Source: Ascoidea tarda (nom. inval.) (taxonomy: Eukaryota; Ascomycota; Saccharomycetes; Ascoideales; Ascoideaceae). Taken from it: 63,988 nucleotides of DNA. The stretch is from assembly GCA_030560485.1 (NCBI GenBank), contig JAKTTS010000023.1:1-63988 (forward strand). The letters run 5' to 3'. The position numbers and the translations under genes were made by a program. Shown piece by piece: positions 40,866 to 49,991 of this stretch (positions are counted from its first letter, which is position 1; each line of letters starts with the position of its first letter). Under the pieces are notes generated by a model. That model was not told the DNA's origin. It worked only from the letters and a program-made list of their open reading frames with translations, and made no database searches.

Positions 40866-42911
40866 TTATTGAATTTTATTGAAAGAACATGATAGCAGGT
40901 AATTATCATGTATCACATATTTAATGGAGGGGTGATTTTGGTTAGAAAATATTTCCTGGGTCTGGAGATAATCCAATTGTTTTAGTTTTGGCCAATTGAC
41001 ATACTGCATACCATTATGCATAATAAAATATGCTGAGAAAAAAATGGACAAGCAACAACATCCTAACGATATTAAATTTGTTGGGCTAGATAATGAGTTA
41101 TTCTTGGGGTAAAATATTACTGTCAAGAACAAAACAGTTGCAGATTTCAAAATATTAGGAACTAATTGAATAATCATAGGTCTATTATCCCTTGTAATCA
41201 AATCTTGATTTTCTTTTAAGAAAAATTCATTATTGGTAATTTCCCCGAGAATCAAATCAAATGAGTCTTGTCTAGATCCATCATAAAAGTTGTTCAAAAA
41301 GTATCTATTCAATGATTTATAAGTATCTTTAAATAGTCCAGATAAAGTTCTTTTACCCATTCGGGTAAAGTCAGTCTTTAGTGCATTGGTACCTGAGTAA
41401 CTTTTGCTAATAGAATTGGCATTATGGGTCCAAATCTTTTTAAAATCTAAGAAAAATTTAGGAAATTTTTGAGTAAATTTAATGCCATTTTTTTCAATAA
41501 TTTTCAAGCGTTCAAATTGTTTTTGTAAAACATATTCAGCAATTGAACTTTGGACTACATTCGTTCTATCAAGACAATCCATACAATTACTTCTTAATAT
41601 GTTTTTTTGGCTTTGAATTGTTGTGATGTGATCTGTTGTATTAATTTTAGAAACTGAAAATTCATCATTATTTAAATCACCAGAATTAATTAATTGTTCA
41701 ATTAAAATACTGACGTTTTCAAACTTAAGATTCTTGCAGTTTTCGTGAAAATCAAAGTAAATATAATTGATTCTATCTTTCAAAGTGTTTGAAAGATTGG
41801 AATCATCATGGTGATTCAGTATGTTAAAGATTCCATTTTTATCATTGGATTTTCGTTTTTCATCAATCTTTTCATTAAGATCAGTTTTTATAGTGTCAAT
41901 CAAATCTTCAAACTTGTCCTTAATTTTTTTTTCATGTCCAGTGGAATTTATCAAATTAATCAAAACCAATTTTTCATTATGATAGTTGGCGAAAATATTT
42001 TGAAAATGAAGCTCAGCAGATGAGGTTGAAGAAAATTCAGCAATTGCTAATGGAGGTTTGTATTTTAAATTATTAATTTCTGCCCAATAAACAGGTATTG
42101 AGCCTCTTATCTGAATGTAGGACATAATTAATGTGGATTCGTCATTTTTTGCACCATCATTTGAAACTAATAGTAATTGTTCAGTCTCATTAAAGTTGGC
42201 AACATTACCATTCTTATCGATACCTCTTCTAAAATACCTAGTGCCTGCTCTAAACTTGCTCTTCCTAGTAATCAAAGCCATTCTAAACTTTGTGTCTTTA
42301 TGATGATGAAAGTTTCCAAGATCAATAAATCCATTTACGACATATGATAAAAAATTTTTGAAAATGGGATTCTTTGCGGCTAACTCTATCAATTGTTTCA
42401 GAGCAAAGGAATTCCAATAGAAAGTGTAGTTAGGCTTGAAATCAGGAGAATTAATAACATTAGAAGCCTTGCTTTTCTGAAATGAATTGGTTAAATCTAA
42501 AGTGGTCGAAAAGTAAAAGCTTTCTGATTTTAATTGTTTTTTCAATAAATACAAGTAGTAATTTTCGTCTTTATCGTTTGAAATTAAGTTTTTGGTGATG
42601 GTTGAGGATAAAAGTGGTAGTATTTGAAAACGCTTTATCTTATAGATTACATGTTGATTGAACAAGTTACCAACTTTGACAACGTCTTTGATTAGAATGA
42701 TATGAGCAGTTATTTTCAACTGTAAAATGCCAAAAATGCCAGAAGTAAATTGTGGATTATTACGTATGCTTTTTGGGCTGTTATCAGCAAGAGAATAATC
42801 AATGGGGAATGATTTTGAGGAATGTAAAGACATCCCATCGGATCCAATTTTTAAAATATGGCCCTCCTCCTCCTGGAAGTAATAATCATTGCCAAATTTT
42901 TTATAAAGCAT
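40866..42911 (-). CDS. SAC1: Sac1 phosphoinositide phosphatase
   Basis: The predicted protein has 681 residues. Sac1 removes mainly the 4-phosphate of PI4P and sits in the ER and Golgi membrane. The ATG at 42911 gives MLYKKFGNDYYFQEEE. The Sac domain covers about 50-560; the active site is in NCMDCLDRTNVVQ (C-x5-R). Typical context includes SYIQIRGSIPVYW and GTRYFRRGIDKNGNVANFNETEQ. Two hydrophobic segments near the C-terminus (about 588-605 and 620-640) provide the membrane hairpin. It is about 55 residues longer than in Saccharomyces owing to Asn/Lys/Asp-rich insertions. BET3 starts 156 bp away in the opposite direction. Confidence 0.95.
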   Translation of the reverse strand: MLYKKFGNDYYFQEEEGHILKIGSDGMSLHSSKSFPIDYSLADNSPKSIRNNPQFTSGIFGILQLKITAHIILIKDVVKVGNLFNQHVIYKIKRFQILPLLSSTITKNLISNDKDENYYLYLLKKQLKSESFYFSTTLDLTNSFQKSKASNVINSPDFKPNYTFYWNSFALKQLIELAAKNPIFKNFLSYVVNGFIDLGNFHHHKDTKFRMALITRKSKFRAGTRYFRRGIDKNGNVANFNETEQLLLVSNDGAKNDESTLIMSYIQIRGSIPVYWAEINNLKYKPPLAIAEFSSTSSAELHFQNIFANYHNEKLVLINLINSTGHEKKIKDKFEDLIDTIKTDLNEKIDEKRKSNDKNGIFNILNHHDDSNLSNTLKDRINYIYFDFHENCKNLKFENVSILIEQLINSGDLNNDEFSVSKINTTDHITTIQSQKNILRSNCMDCLDRTNVVQSSIAEYVLQKQFERLKIIEKNGIKFTQKFPKFFLDFKKIWTHNANSISKSYSGTNALKTDFTRMGKRTLSGLFKDTYKSLNRYFLNNFYDGSRQDSFDLILGEITNNEFFLKENQDLITRDNRPMIIQLVPNILKSATVLFLTVIFYPKNNSLSSPTNLISLGCCCLSIFFSAYFIMHNGMQYVNWPKLKQLDYLQTQEIFSNQNHPSIKYVIHDNYLLSCSFNKIQ

Positions 42912-43067
42912 GTTGAAGAGCAGAGATATTGGATCAAAGATATTGGATCAAAGAAAATCCATAAGCGATGTTTGAGACCCAAAGAGAGCGTTTCGGCATG
43001 TGACTGCTTTCGTTCTCTATCTCAAACGTACGTTGGCCATATTTCTGCTCTTCATCCATAGAGCAAA
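42912..43067. promoter_or_regulatory. Short divergent promoter SAC1 / BET3
   Basis: Only 156 bp separate the two ATGs. A 12-bp direct repeat ATATTGGATCAA occurs at about 42927 and 42940. No TATA box is obvious. Confidence 0.4.
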
Positions 43068-43640
43068 ATGTCCAAGGCAGTCAGAACAGCAGCAGACGAA
43101 ATCTGGAAAAACAGGGTTGAAAAGATCAATGTTGAGTTGTTTACACTAACTTACGGCTCCGTTGTGTCGCAGCTATGCAGAGACTTGAACAACAACTACT
43201 GTGAGGTCAATAAGCAGTTAGAGATAATGGGTGAAAACATTGGCGTGAGGTTGATTGAGGATTTCCTAGCAAGAACTGGGGCTGGACGTTGCAACTCCTT
43301 TAAAGAAACTGGCGAGATCATTTCTAAAGTTGGATTCAAAATCTTCTTGAACATAGTTCCCCAGGTGACAAATTGGACAGACAATGGCAAACAGTTTAGT
43401 TTGGTGTTTGACGAAAATCCTCTAGCTGAATTTGTTGAATTGCCTGATGACGGCAAAGCTGTGAAGGAATTGTGGTACTCCAATGTTCTCTGTGGCGTGT
43501 TGAAGGGTGCTTTACAGATGGTTCAACTTGATGTTGATGTCTCTTTTGTGAGCGATGTTCTTCGGGGCCACGACCAAACCGAAATAAAATTGAGGCTCAT
43601 CAGGTATTTGAAAGATGAAATCCCAGCTGGCGAAGATTAG
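43068..43640 (+). CDS. BET3: TRAPP subunit Bet3
   Basis: The predicted protein has 190 residues. Bet3 is the core subunit of TRAPP complexes, the exchange factors for Ypt1 (and Ypt31) in ER-to-Golgi and Golgi traffic. Near-complete matches are EIWKNRVEKINVELFTLTYG, GENIGVRLIEDFLART, FKIFLNIVPQVTNW, DENPLAEFVELP, LWYSNVLCGVLKGALQMVQL and the ending LKDEIPAGED. The conserved acylated Cys is present in the GAGRCNSF context. Length equals the Saccharomyces protein within a few residues. Confidence 0.97.
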   Translation: MSKAVRTAADEIWKNRVEKINVELFTLTYGSVVSQLCRDLNNNYCEVNKQLEIMGENIGVRLIEDFLARTGAGRCNSFKETGEIISKVGFKIFLNIVPQVTNWTDNGKQFSLVFDENPLAEFVELPDDGKAVKELWYSNVLCGVLKGALQMVQLDVDVSFVSDVLRGHDQTEIKLRLIRYLKDEIPAGED

Positions 43641-43836
43641 TATTCCTATCTCCAGCAGCTCATTGCCAGTAGTTTCTTATCTTATTTTATAGAATAGCTT
43701 CCGAGGTTCGACTCTTCCGGACGTATTTTTGTTTCGGCCGTGAAACCAGAGCGACGGATCACCACAATCAACTTCAACAAAATTTTCTGTTCTTTCAGAA
43801 TGCGATCAATACTACCTTTCAGGCTTACTATTGCAA
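43641..43836 (+). promoter_or_regulatory. BET3-EFL1 spacer
   Basis: 196 bp hold the BET3 3' end and EFL1 promoter, with a GC-richer patch at about 43695-43760. GGTTCGACTC near 43706 looks like a tRNA B box, but no tRNA fold surrounds it. Confidence 0.3.
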
Positions 43837-46800
43837 ATGAAGGTGGATATTGATACAATTACTCGGTTGCAAAATGATCCTTCTTGCATCAGAAACATTT
43901 GCATCCTAGCCCATGTTGATCATGGGAAAACAACCTTGTCTGATTCCTTGCTTGCTTCAAATGGTATTATTTCTCAAAGAATGGCAGGAAAAGTTCGTTA
44001 TCTCGATTCAAGACCAGATGAACAATCAAGAGGTATAACAATGGAATCCTCTTTGATTTCTCTATACTTTAGAATCTTACAAAAAGTAGAGGGCTCCTCT
44101 TCCCCCAAAGTTGATGAACATTTGATTAATTTGATTGACTCTCCTGGCCATATAGATTTTTCTTCTGAAGTTTCCGTAGCTTCCAGATTATGTGATGGGG
44201 CTGTTGTGTTGGTTGATGTGGTTGAAGGTGTTTGTTCTCAGACAATAGGAGTCTTGAGACAATGCTGGATTGATAATTTAAAACCGATTCTTGTCTTAAA
44301 TAAAATAGATCGATTAATAACTGAACTAATGTTATCTCCTGAAGAAACATATATTCATCTTATAAAAATTATAGAAACTGTCAATGCTGTGCTAGGCTCC
44401 TTTTTTGCTGGTCAGCGGATGCAAGACGATTTGTTATGGAGAGAGAAATTGGAAAAAAATTTAAGTACAAAAGATGATGAATCTCAAAAGTTTGTTGAAA
44501 ATGATGACAAGGATTTATATTTTGACCCAATTAAAAATAATGTTGTCTTTGCAAGCTCAATTGACTCCTGGGGTTTTACCATTTCTCAATTTGCACTATT
44601 TTACGAAAACAAACTACATATGAATAGATCCACTCTACAAAAGGTTCTTTGGGGTGATTACTACTTTTCTCCAAAATCAAAAAAGATCCTAACTTCAAAG
44701 AGTTTGAAAAGAAAAAATTTGAAACCCTTATTTGTTTCTTTCATTTTAGACAACATCTATAAAGTTTATCAAAATACAATCGTGGAGAAAAATATGGCTC
44801 AATTAGAAAAAATAATATCTGTCTTGGACCTTAAAATCCCCCCAAGAGACTTGAAATCAAAAGATACAAAAAATTTGCTAAAAATTATCATGGCTCAATG
44901 GCTACCGCTTTCTTCATCGGTTTTGCTTAGTGTAATTCAAAAGCTTCCTTCTCCTATCGATTCTCAAAAGGAAAGAGTTGCTTTCCTTATTGAAGATTCT
45001 CCTTCCGCTCCATCGATAGATGAAAAATTGAAAACTGGTATTTTAAACTGTTCTTCTGATAGCCCCGTGAGTTGTTATGTTTCTAAAATGCTATCTATTC
45101 CAGAGGAAGAGTTGGCACAGAAATACACTCCCAATAAGGATGATATAATAGAAAGAGGCCGTAAAGCACGTTTAGAAGCAAAGAAGGCTTCTGACGCTTT
45201 GGAAGCAATCAATGCACTGTTTGCGCATGCTGATGATTTGGATAGTAATAATCTCACTTCAAAACAAACTTCAGACTTTGATTTTGAATTTGAATTGGAA
45301 GAAGATGAAAATGAAGAAACTCAAAAGCCGGTTGTGTTACCCACAGAACATTTAATTGGTTTCGCTAGAGTGTTTAGCGGAAAATTGAAAGTAGGTGATA
45401 CCTTGCTTGCTCTAGGTCCAAAATATGATCCTTCAGTTCCAGAAGAACATGTTGCAAAAATTGTTATTTCTAGTCTTTATTTAATAATGGGCAGGGAGTT
45501 TACTTCTGTTCAGGAAATCCCCCCGGGCAATATTTGTGGAATTGGTGGCCTAGAAGGAAAAGTGCTTAAAAATGGGACGTTAATTTCTCCAAATATCACA
45601 GGAATCAATATGGCTTCCACCTTCAAAAGTTCTCCAATTGTGAAAGTTTCAATTGAGCCTGTGGATCCAACCCAAATGAAATATTTGGAAAATGGCCTAA
45701 AGTTATTAAATGAAGCTGATCCTTGTGTTGAAACATATGTTGAAGATAATGGTGAACTCATATTAGCTACTGCTGGCGAGTTGCATTTAGAAAGATGTTT
45801 AAAAGATTTGAAAGAAAGATTTGCTGGAATTGAGATTCAAGTCTCAAAACCATTAATTCCATACAGAGAAACTATTGTCTTTGCAAACGATATGAGTCCT
45901 CCTATTAATGAAAAATTAGGAAGAGGGTTTTCAAAATTGGTTATAGGTGATATTAAATTAGTTTTCAAGGTTCAGCCACTATATAAAGGAGTGACTAACA
46001 TTTTAATTGAGAATCAGATCTTGATAGAACAATTCACAAATCTCAAGAATATTAAAACAGAAGTATTATCTAAACAGGTGTCAGATTTTCAAAAGATGCT
46101 TCAAGAAATGTTTGAAGAAAATCATTACACAAAAGATGAAGAGGTGCTTAATGTTGAAAATATTGTTTCGTTTGGTCCTAAAAGAGTTGGTCCAAATATT
46201 TTTTTTGATTTTACCAAAGGGATTAATTTTAAAAGGCTATTTCTGCAATCCAATAATAATAATAAGAAAATTTTTGAGCATGAAGACACTATAGTAAGCG
46301 CTTTCCAGTTAGGTACATTATTGGGGCCTCTTGCTAATGAACCAGTTCAAGGAATAGCAGTGATTGTTTTTTCTCTTGAAATTCTACCAGATTCAAATGA
46401 TGTTTTAATTTCAGATGATTTGGAAAATTTATCATTGGAAGATAAACAATATAAAGTGAACAAATCAATATCAGAAAAGAAATCATCAGAAAGCTCGATG
46501 GTTAAAATTAATCCTTCACTGGACATCTCTGGTAAGTTGATTCGTGGGACTAGAGAGTCTATCAAAACTGGGTTTTTGGACTGGTCTCCCAGAATAATGT
46601 TAGCAATATATCAGAGTACAATTCAAACCTCACCAGAAGCAATCGGGAAAGTTTATAGTGTCATCCAGAGATGTCGTGGACATATTATTTCCGAAGAAAT
46701 GAAAGAAGGAACTCCATTTTTTACAATCAATTCTAGAATTCCTGTTATTGAGGCATTTGGTTTTTCTGATGAAATCCGAAAAAAGACTTCAGGAGCCGCT

Positions 46801-47016
46801 AACCCTCAGCTAGTTTTTGCTGGTTTTGAATCTATTGATGAAAATCCATTTTGGATTCCCAATACAGAAGAAGAACTTGAGGAACTTGGGGAATTTGCAG
46901 AACGAGAAAACCTAGCCAGAAAATACGTCAATGATATTAGACGATCCAAGGGTCTTTTCGTGGACGAGAAAGTGGTAAAAAACTCCGAAAAACAAAGAAC
47001 TTTGAAGCGTGATTAG
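43837..47016 (+). CDS. EFL1: Elongation factor-like GTPase Efl1 (ribosome maturation)
   Basis: The predicted protein has 1059 residues. Efl1 (Ria1), with Sdo1, releases Tif6 from late pre-60S subunits in the cytoplasm. The ATG at 43837 is used. GTPase motifs are HVDHGKTT near residue 25, the switch I RGITMESS, DSPGH and NKID. The domain order is that of EF-2. The large Asp/Glu-rich insertion in domain II (about 450-510), unlike EF-2, is typical of Efl1. The C-terminus has FLDWSPRIMLAIYQS, RCRGHIISEEMKEG and the Efl1-type NPQLVFAGFESIDENPFW, with a Lys/Arg-rich end. It lacks the EF-2 diphthamide loop, as Efl1 should. Confidence 0.96.
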   Translation: MKVDIDTITRLQNDPSCIRNICILAHVDHGKTTLSDSLLASNGIISQRMAGKVRYLDSRPDEQSRGITMESSLISLYFRILQKVEGSSSPKVDEHLINLIDSPGHIDFSSEVSVASRLCDGAVVLVDVVEGVCSQTIGVLRQCWIDNLKPILVLNKIDRLITELMLSPEETYIHLIKIIETVNAVLGSFFAGQRMQDDLLWREKLEKNLSTKDDESQKFVENDDKDLYFDPIKNNVVFASSIDSWGFTISQFALFYENKLHMNRSTLQKVLWGDYYFSPKSKKILTSKSLKRKNLKPLFVSFILDNIYKVYQNTIVEKNMAQLEKIISVLDLKIPPRDLKSKDTKNLLKIIMAQWLPLSSSVLLSVIQKLPSPIDSQKERVAFLIEDSPSAPSIDEKLKTGILNCSSDSPVSCYVSKMLSIPEEELAQKYTPNKDDIIERGRKARLEAKKASDALEAINALFAHADDLDSNNLTSKQTSDFDFEFELEEDENEETQKPVVLPTEHLIGFARVFSGKLKVGDTLLALGPKYDPSVPEEHVAKIVISSLYLIMGREFTSVQEIPPGNICGIGGLEGKVLKNGTLISPNITGINMASTFKSSPIVKVSIEPVDPTQMKYLENGLKLLNEADPCVETYVEDNGELILATAGELHLERCLKDLKERFAGIEIQVSKPLIPYRETIVFANDMSPPINEKLGRGFSKLVIGDIKLVFKVQPLYKGVTNILIENQILIEQFTNLKNIKTEVLSKQVSDFQKMLQEMFEENHYTKDEEVLNVENIVSFGPKRVGPNIFFDFTKGINFKRLFLQSNNNNKKIFEHEDTIVSAFQLGTLLGPLANEPVQGIAVIVFSLEILPDSNDVLISDDLENLSLEDKQYKVNKSISEKKSSESSMVKINPSLDISGKLIRGTRESIKTGFLDWSPRIMLAIYQSTIQTSPEAIGKVYSVIQRCRGHIISEEMKEGTPFFTINSRIPVIEAFGFSDEIRKKTSGAANPQLVFAGFESIDENPFWIPNTEEELEELGEFAERENLARKYVNDIRRSKGLFVDEKVVKNSEKQRTLKRD

Positions 47017-47674
47017 TAATGACTATAATTCAATTGCAGAAGGTACTGATGGAACTTTATTTTAAATAAGTTTATGTTTTGTTTTTTAATACAGGTATAA
47101 TTGAGTTTTATTAGTTCATTATTTAGTGATTTGATTTTGATTTAAAGGTATCTGAACCAACATAGTGATTAGATATTTTTTGATGTAACTGCAGCGATGT
47201 TTTGAAATTTTGATTATGATAGTGAAAATGTTGTTTTTTTATTTGGTATGAAAGGAATTAGAAGTCAAAACTAGTGACTTTATTTTATTTTATTGTAAAT
47301 ATTAAATTTTTTTAAGTTGAACTTGACCAGATGAGGGATTACAAAATTCAAACAATCTGTATAAAAAACAGTAATAAGCTTGAACTGTTGTCTTATGCAA
47401 GATTGAATGTATTGCTTCAAGATACAAATCACATTAATAGAGAGACTACGGTATTATCCTTATCCTCAAAGCAAAAAAAAAAGTAACATAAATTAATAAA
47501 GAAAAAACAAACTAAAAATACTAAAAATACTAAAACAAGAGGTATATCCAAATATAATGTTTCCCCAACAAAAAACCATAAAAACTATTTTATTTTAACA
47601 TCTTAAACCAATTTTGATCTTTCACCAAAAAACATAAAGTGAATTAAAGAAAATGTAAATATATAAAAAAAAAA
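47017..47674. other. Convergent EFL1 / PSG1 3' region
   Basis: AT-rich with poly-A and poly-T runs. No gene is visible. Confidence 0.35.
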
Positions 47675-48784
47675 TTAACGATGATTCTTATCACTGAAAG
47701 GATTAACACTTTCATGGGTAGTTGCAGTAACGATAGAAGAAGTGTCATGGAATCCGACATTTTTGTTGTTGCTGAAACTAGAATCCATTGTATTTCTGTT
47801 ACTTGTATTTGGACTTTCAGCTAGTTCGACAGACTTTGATTTAGGGTCCGCCATTCTTTGGGATTTAGAGCCTAAAATAGCCTTTTTTTTTTGTCTCCAG
47901 ATATAGAATACAACAAAACCGCCAACAATAACGATAAATGGGATGATGACAGAGGGGGCAATGATCTTAGCTAAGTTTTTGTTTCCTGAACTGGAGCTGT
48001 TTTCTAAACCATTATCAGAAGGAAGTCTTGAAATGGTGGTTGAAGCTTGAGATTTGCTTGTTATGAATCTGACAACAGGGCCACTGACAGTACCAACATG
48101 TTCGGCTTCAGTGGTAGAAGTTGTTAAGGGAGTTAATAAAAGGAAGCCATAACCTTCAAAGCTACTTTCAACTTTTAAAGGATAATAGCCATTGTTGTTA
48201 TTGATGTAGTCACTCATGAAGACTTCTTCATCGTTAGCACTATTACTTAAGATATTGATTGAAAGTTTAACTTTTGTGATTTCAGTGGAGCCCCAGTAAG
48301 TAGGGTCCCAGGTGATCCAATAGGTTTCGCCAACTAATAGCTCAGTGCCATTTCTTGCACTACAAAAGGGATATCCAGGTGTTGAATCAAATTCACCGGC
48401 GACTCTATCACCAAAGCATCTTAAAACCGGAGGCACACCAGTTGGATCAGGGTAGTCTGATTCAGTTGGGGTGGGCGAGGCACTAACGGTTTCACCATCA
48501 TCATCGATTGTGGGTGTTATTTTGTAGGGAATACCAGTAGAGTCCAAAGAGATCCAGGGAGTCAAGGAGTCGGTTACAGGGGATGCAGATATTGTTACAC
48601 CATCAATAATGGTTGGGGTTATCTTTGCATTGTTTGAAGTCCATACTTTGTTTTCTAGAACTTGTTGATTTGTTCCAGATCTTTTTTCCAATGAGGGCAG
48701 TGGAGTTATTTGGGCCACTGGAAGTGGGACTGGAACAGAGAGAGATAGAGATATTAGGGAGATAAATGGAAGAAGATACTTCAT
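47675..48784 (-). CDS. PSG1: Psg1-like type I membrane protein
   Basis: The predicted protein has 369 residues. Saccharomyces Psg1 (YKL077W) acts in Golgi maturation or stability of the plasma-membrane proton ATPase Pma1. The ATG at 48784 gives a signal peptide (about 1-22) and then LPSLEKR, a Kex2-type cleavage site. The repeated unit TPTIIDGVTISASPVTDSL with PWISLDSTGIPYKITPTI is diagnostic of this family, as is the lumenal region with VLRCFGD, FCSARNGT and YWITWDPTY. One membrane segment lies at about 280-303 (APSVIIPFIVIVGGFVVFYI), followed by a basic patch (WRQKKK) and a Ser/Asn-rich cytosolic tail. N-glycosylation sequons are present. Confidence 0.87.
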   Translation of the reverse strand: MKYLLPFISLISLSLSVPVPLPVAQITPLPSLEKRSGTNQQVLENKVWTSNNAKITPTIIDGVTISASPVTDSLTPWISLDSTGIPYKITPTIDDDGETVSASPTPTESDYPDPTGVPPVLRCFGDRVAGEFDSTPGYPFCSARNGTELLVGETYWITWDPTYWGSTEITKVKLSINILSNSANDEEVFMSDYINNNNGYYPLKVESSFEGYGFLLLTPLTTSTTEAEHVGTVSGPVVRFITSKSQASTTISRLPSDNGLENSSSSGNKNLAKIIAPSVIIPFIVIVGGFVVFYIWRQKKKAILGSKSQRMADPKSKSVELAESPNTSNRNTMDSSFSNNKNVGFHDTSSIVTATTHESVNPFSDKNHR

Positions 48785-49991
48785 TTTGGCAATATTATTA
48801 AGCCTCAAACTGTTATTGGTGTGATGTAAAGTGATTCAATACAAAACAAAAGAGATCCAAACAAAGAAGAGACGTTAGATTAGTAAGGAAAAATGTCACA
48901 TTTAAATATGTACACAGCGAAGAGAGTTTTCTGAAGAACATGTCTGAATCAGATCGATTTGAGCTATTGAGCTATTCAGTATCAAAACAATCATCAACCT
49001 AAGCCGTATTTATCGGTGAAATATAGACTTTTGAGTGCACCCTGTGTAAAAAGTTGATTTCTTTTTGATTCTTCCAACAGGATGATCTAGTCGTTCGGAG
49101 GAGGAAAACATTTAGCTGAAAAGTGGAAAATCTTTTATATTTTTTTTCAATCTTCATAGCTGTGGGCTTGCACCTTCTCTTTTCTCTGCTATCTCGTTAT
49201 ATCACTGTTGTTGAAAACACCACGCCGGTTTAAAAGCTTTAATTTAGCCCATTTCCAATCAAAGTGATGGCGCTTGAATAAACAATCGCAAAATCTCGTT
49301 CCAATATCGCGATCGACAACCAAGTTTCCATATCTGCTAGTATTAATAACAACCTCTTATTCACTCTAATTTACTAAGGTTTTTGTGTTAATTCCTTAAC
49401 GAGTTTCGCTACCTACCTGTTATCGTGACGTTAATCAACTACTAAGAACAAAGCCATGGCCAGTTATGCCATAACATGTGTAACTTGTGGACCGGTGGCT
49501 ATCAAAAAAAAATGTAGACAAAAATGATTTTATTTGCACATCTTGTGGAGAAGGCTTCTACCAGGACACGAGATGGAGTATAGTCATTAGTCTGAGCATT
49601 GTGTTGTCGATTCCATGGAGCCTTCATCAGTCTCCAACATCATCCAGTCTCCAGCTCCAGCTCACAGTTCCAATTCCCTTCGTCTCCTGCCGCCGTTCGA
49701 ACTCTGCGCACGGAAGAACCTCCGGCATCTCTCCGGTCCAGATTTTAGGTTTGCCCACTAAGATCATCTTTTCAAAGTCCTCAGAGCCGCAGGAAAGTGC
49801 GTTGGATGTTGTTAAATGAGTCAGCGCTGACTAATCCGCACTAATTAGCTGCGGATTTCTGAGATCCGCACCTTTGAGCCTCCATCAAGAAACTTTTCTG
49901 TTCTTGTTCAGAGGCTCTGGGATTAGCAAACCAGATGCTGCTTCTCTCTTGATCGATTTCATGGGTTTTTGCTGGGTATTTCATTTTGCAA
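48785..49991. promoter_or_regulatory. Divergent promoter PSG1 / MDM31 with GC patch and Yap-type site
   Basis: A 1.2-kb interval. About 49560-49900 is GC-richer. It holds an imperfect palindrome at 49817-49834 that joins TGAGTCA and GCTGACTAA, and three ATCCGCA/TGCGGAT copies at 49834-49870. A possible broken small ORF with CxxC pairs lies at 49456-49560. No other gene is supported. Confidence 0.5.
49456..49570 (+). other. Possible small zinc-ribbon ORF with a frame change at a 9-A run
   Basis: From the ATG at 49456 the frame reads MASYAITCVTCG and closes after 23 codons. Past a run of nine A (49504-49512), the next frame reads KKNVDKNDFICTSCGEGFYQ. Together these would give two CxxC pairs about 15 residues apart, as in a zinc ribbon or GATA-like finger. 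What follows (after about 49575) looks non-coding. It may be chance, a decayed gene or an indel in a homopolymer. Confidence 0.3.

Noticed and set aside
43695-43730. tRNA-like B box GGTTCGACTC
   Set aside because: No A box, acceptor stem or anticodon arm fits around it.
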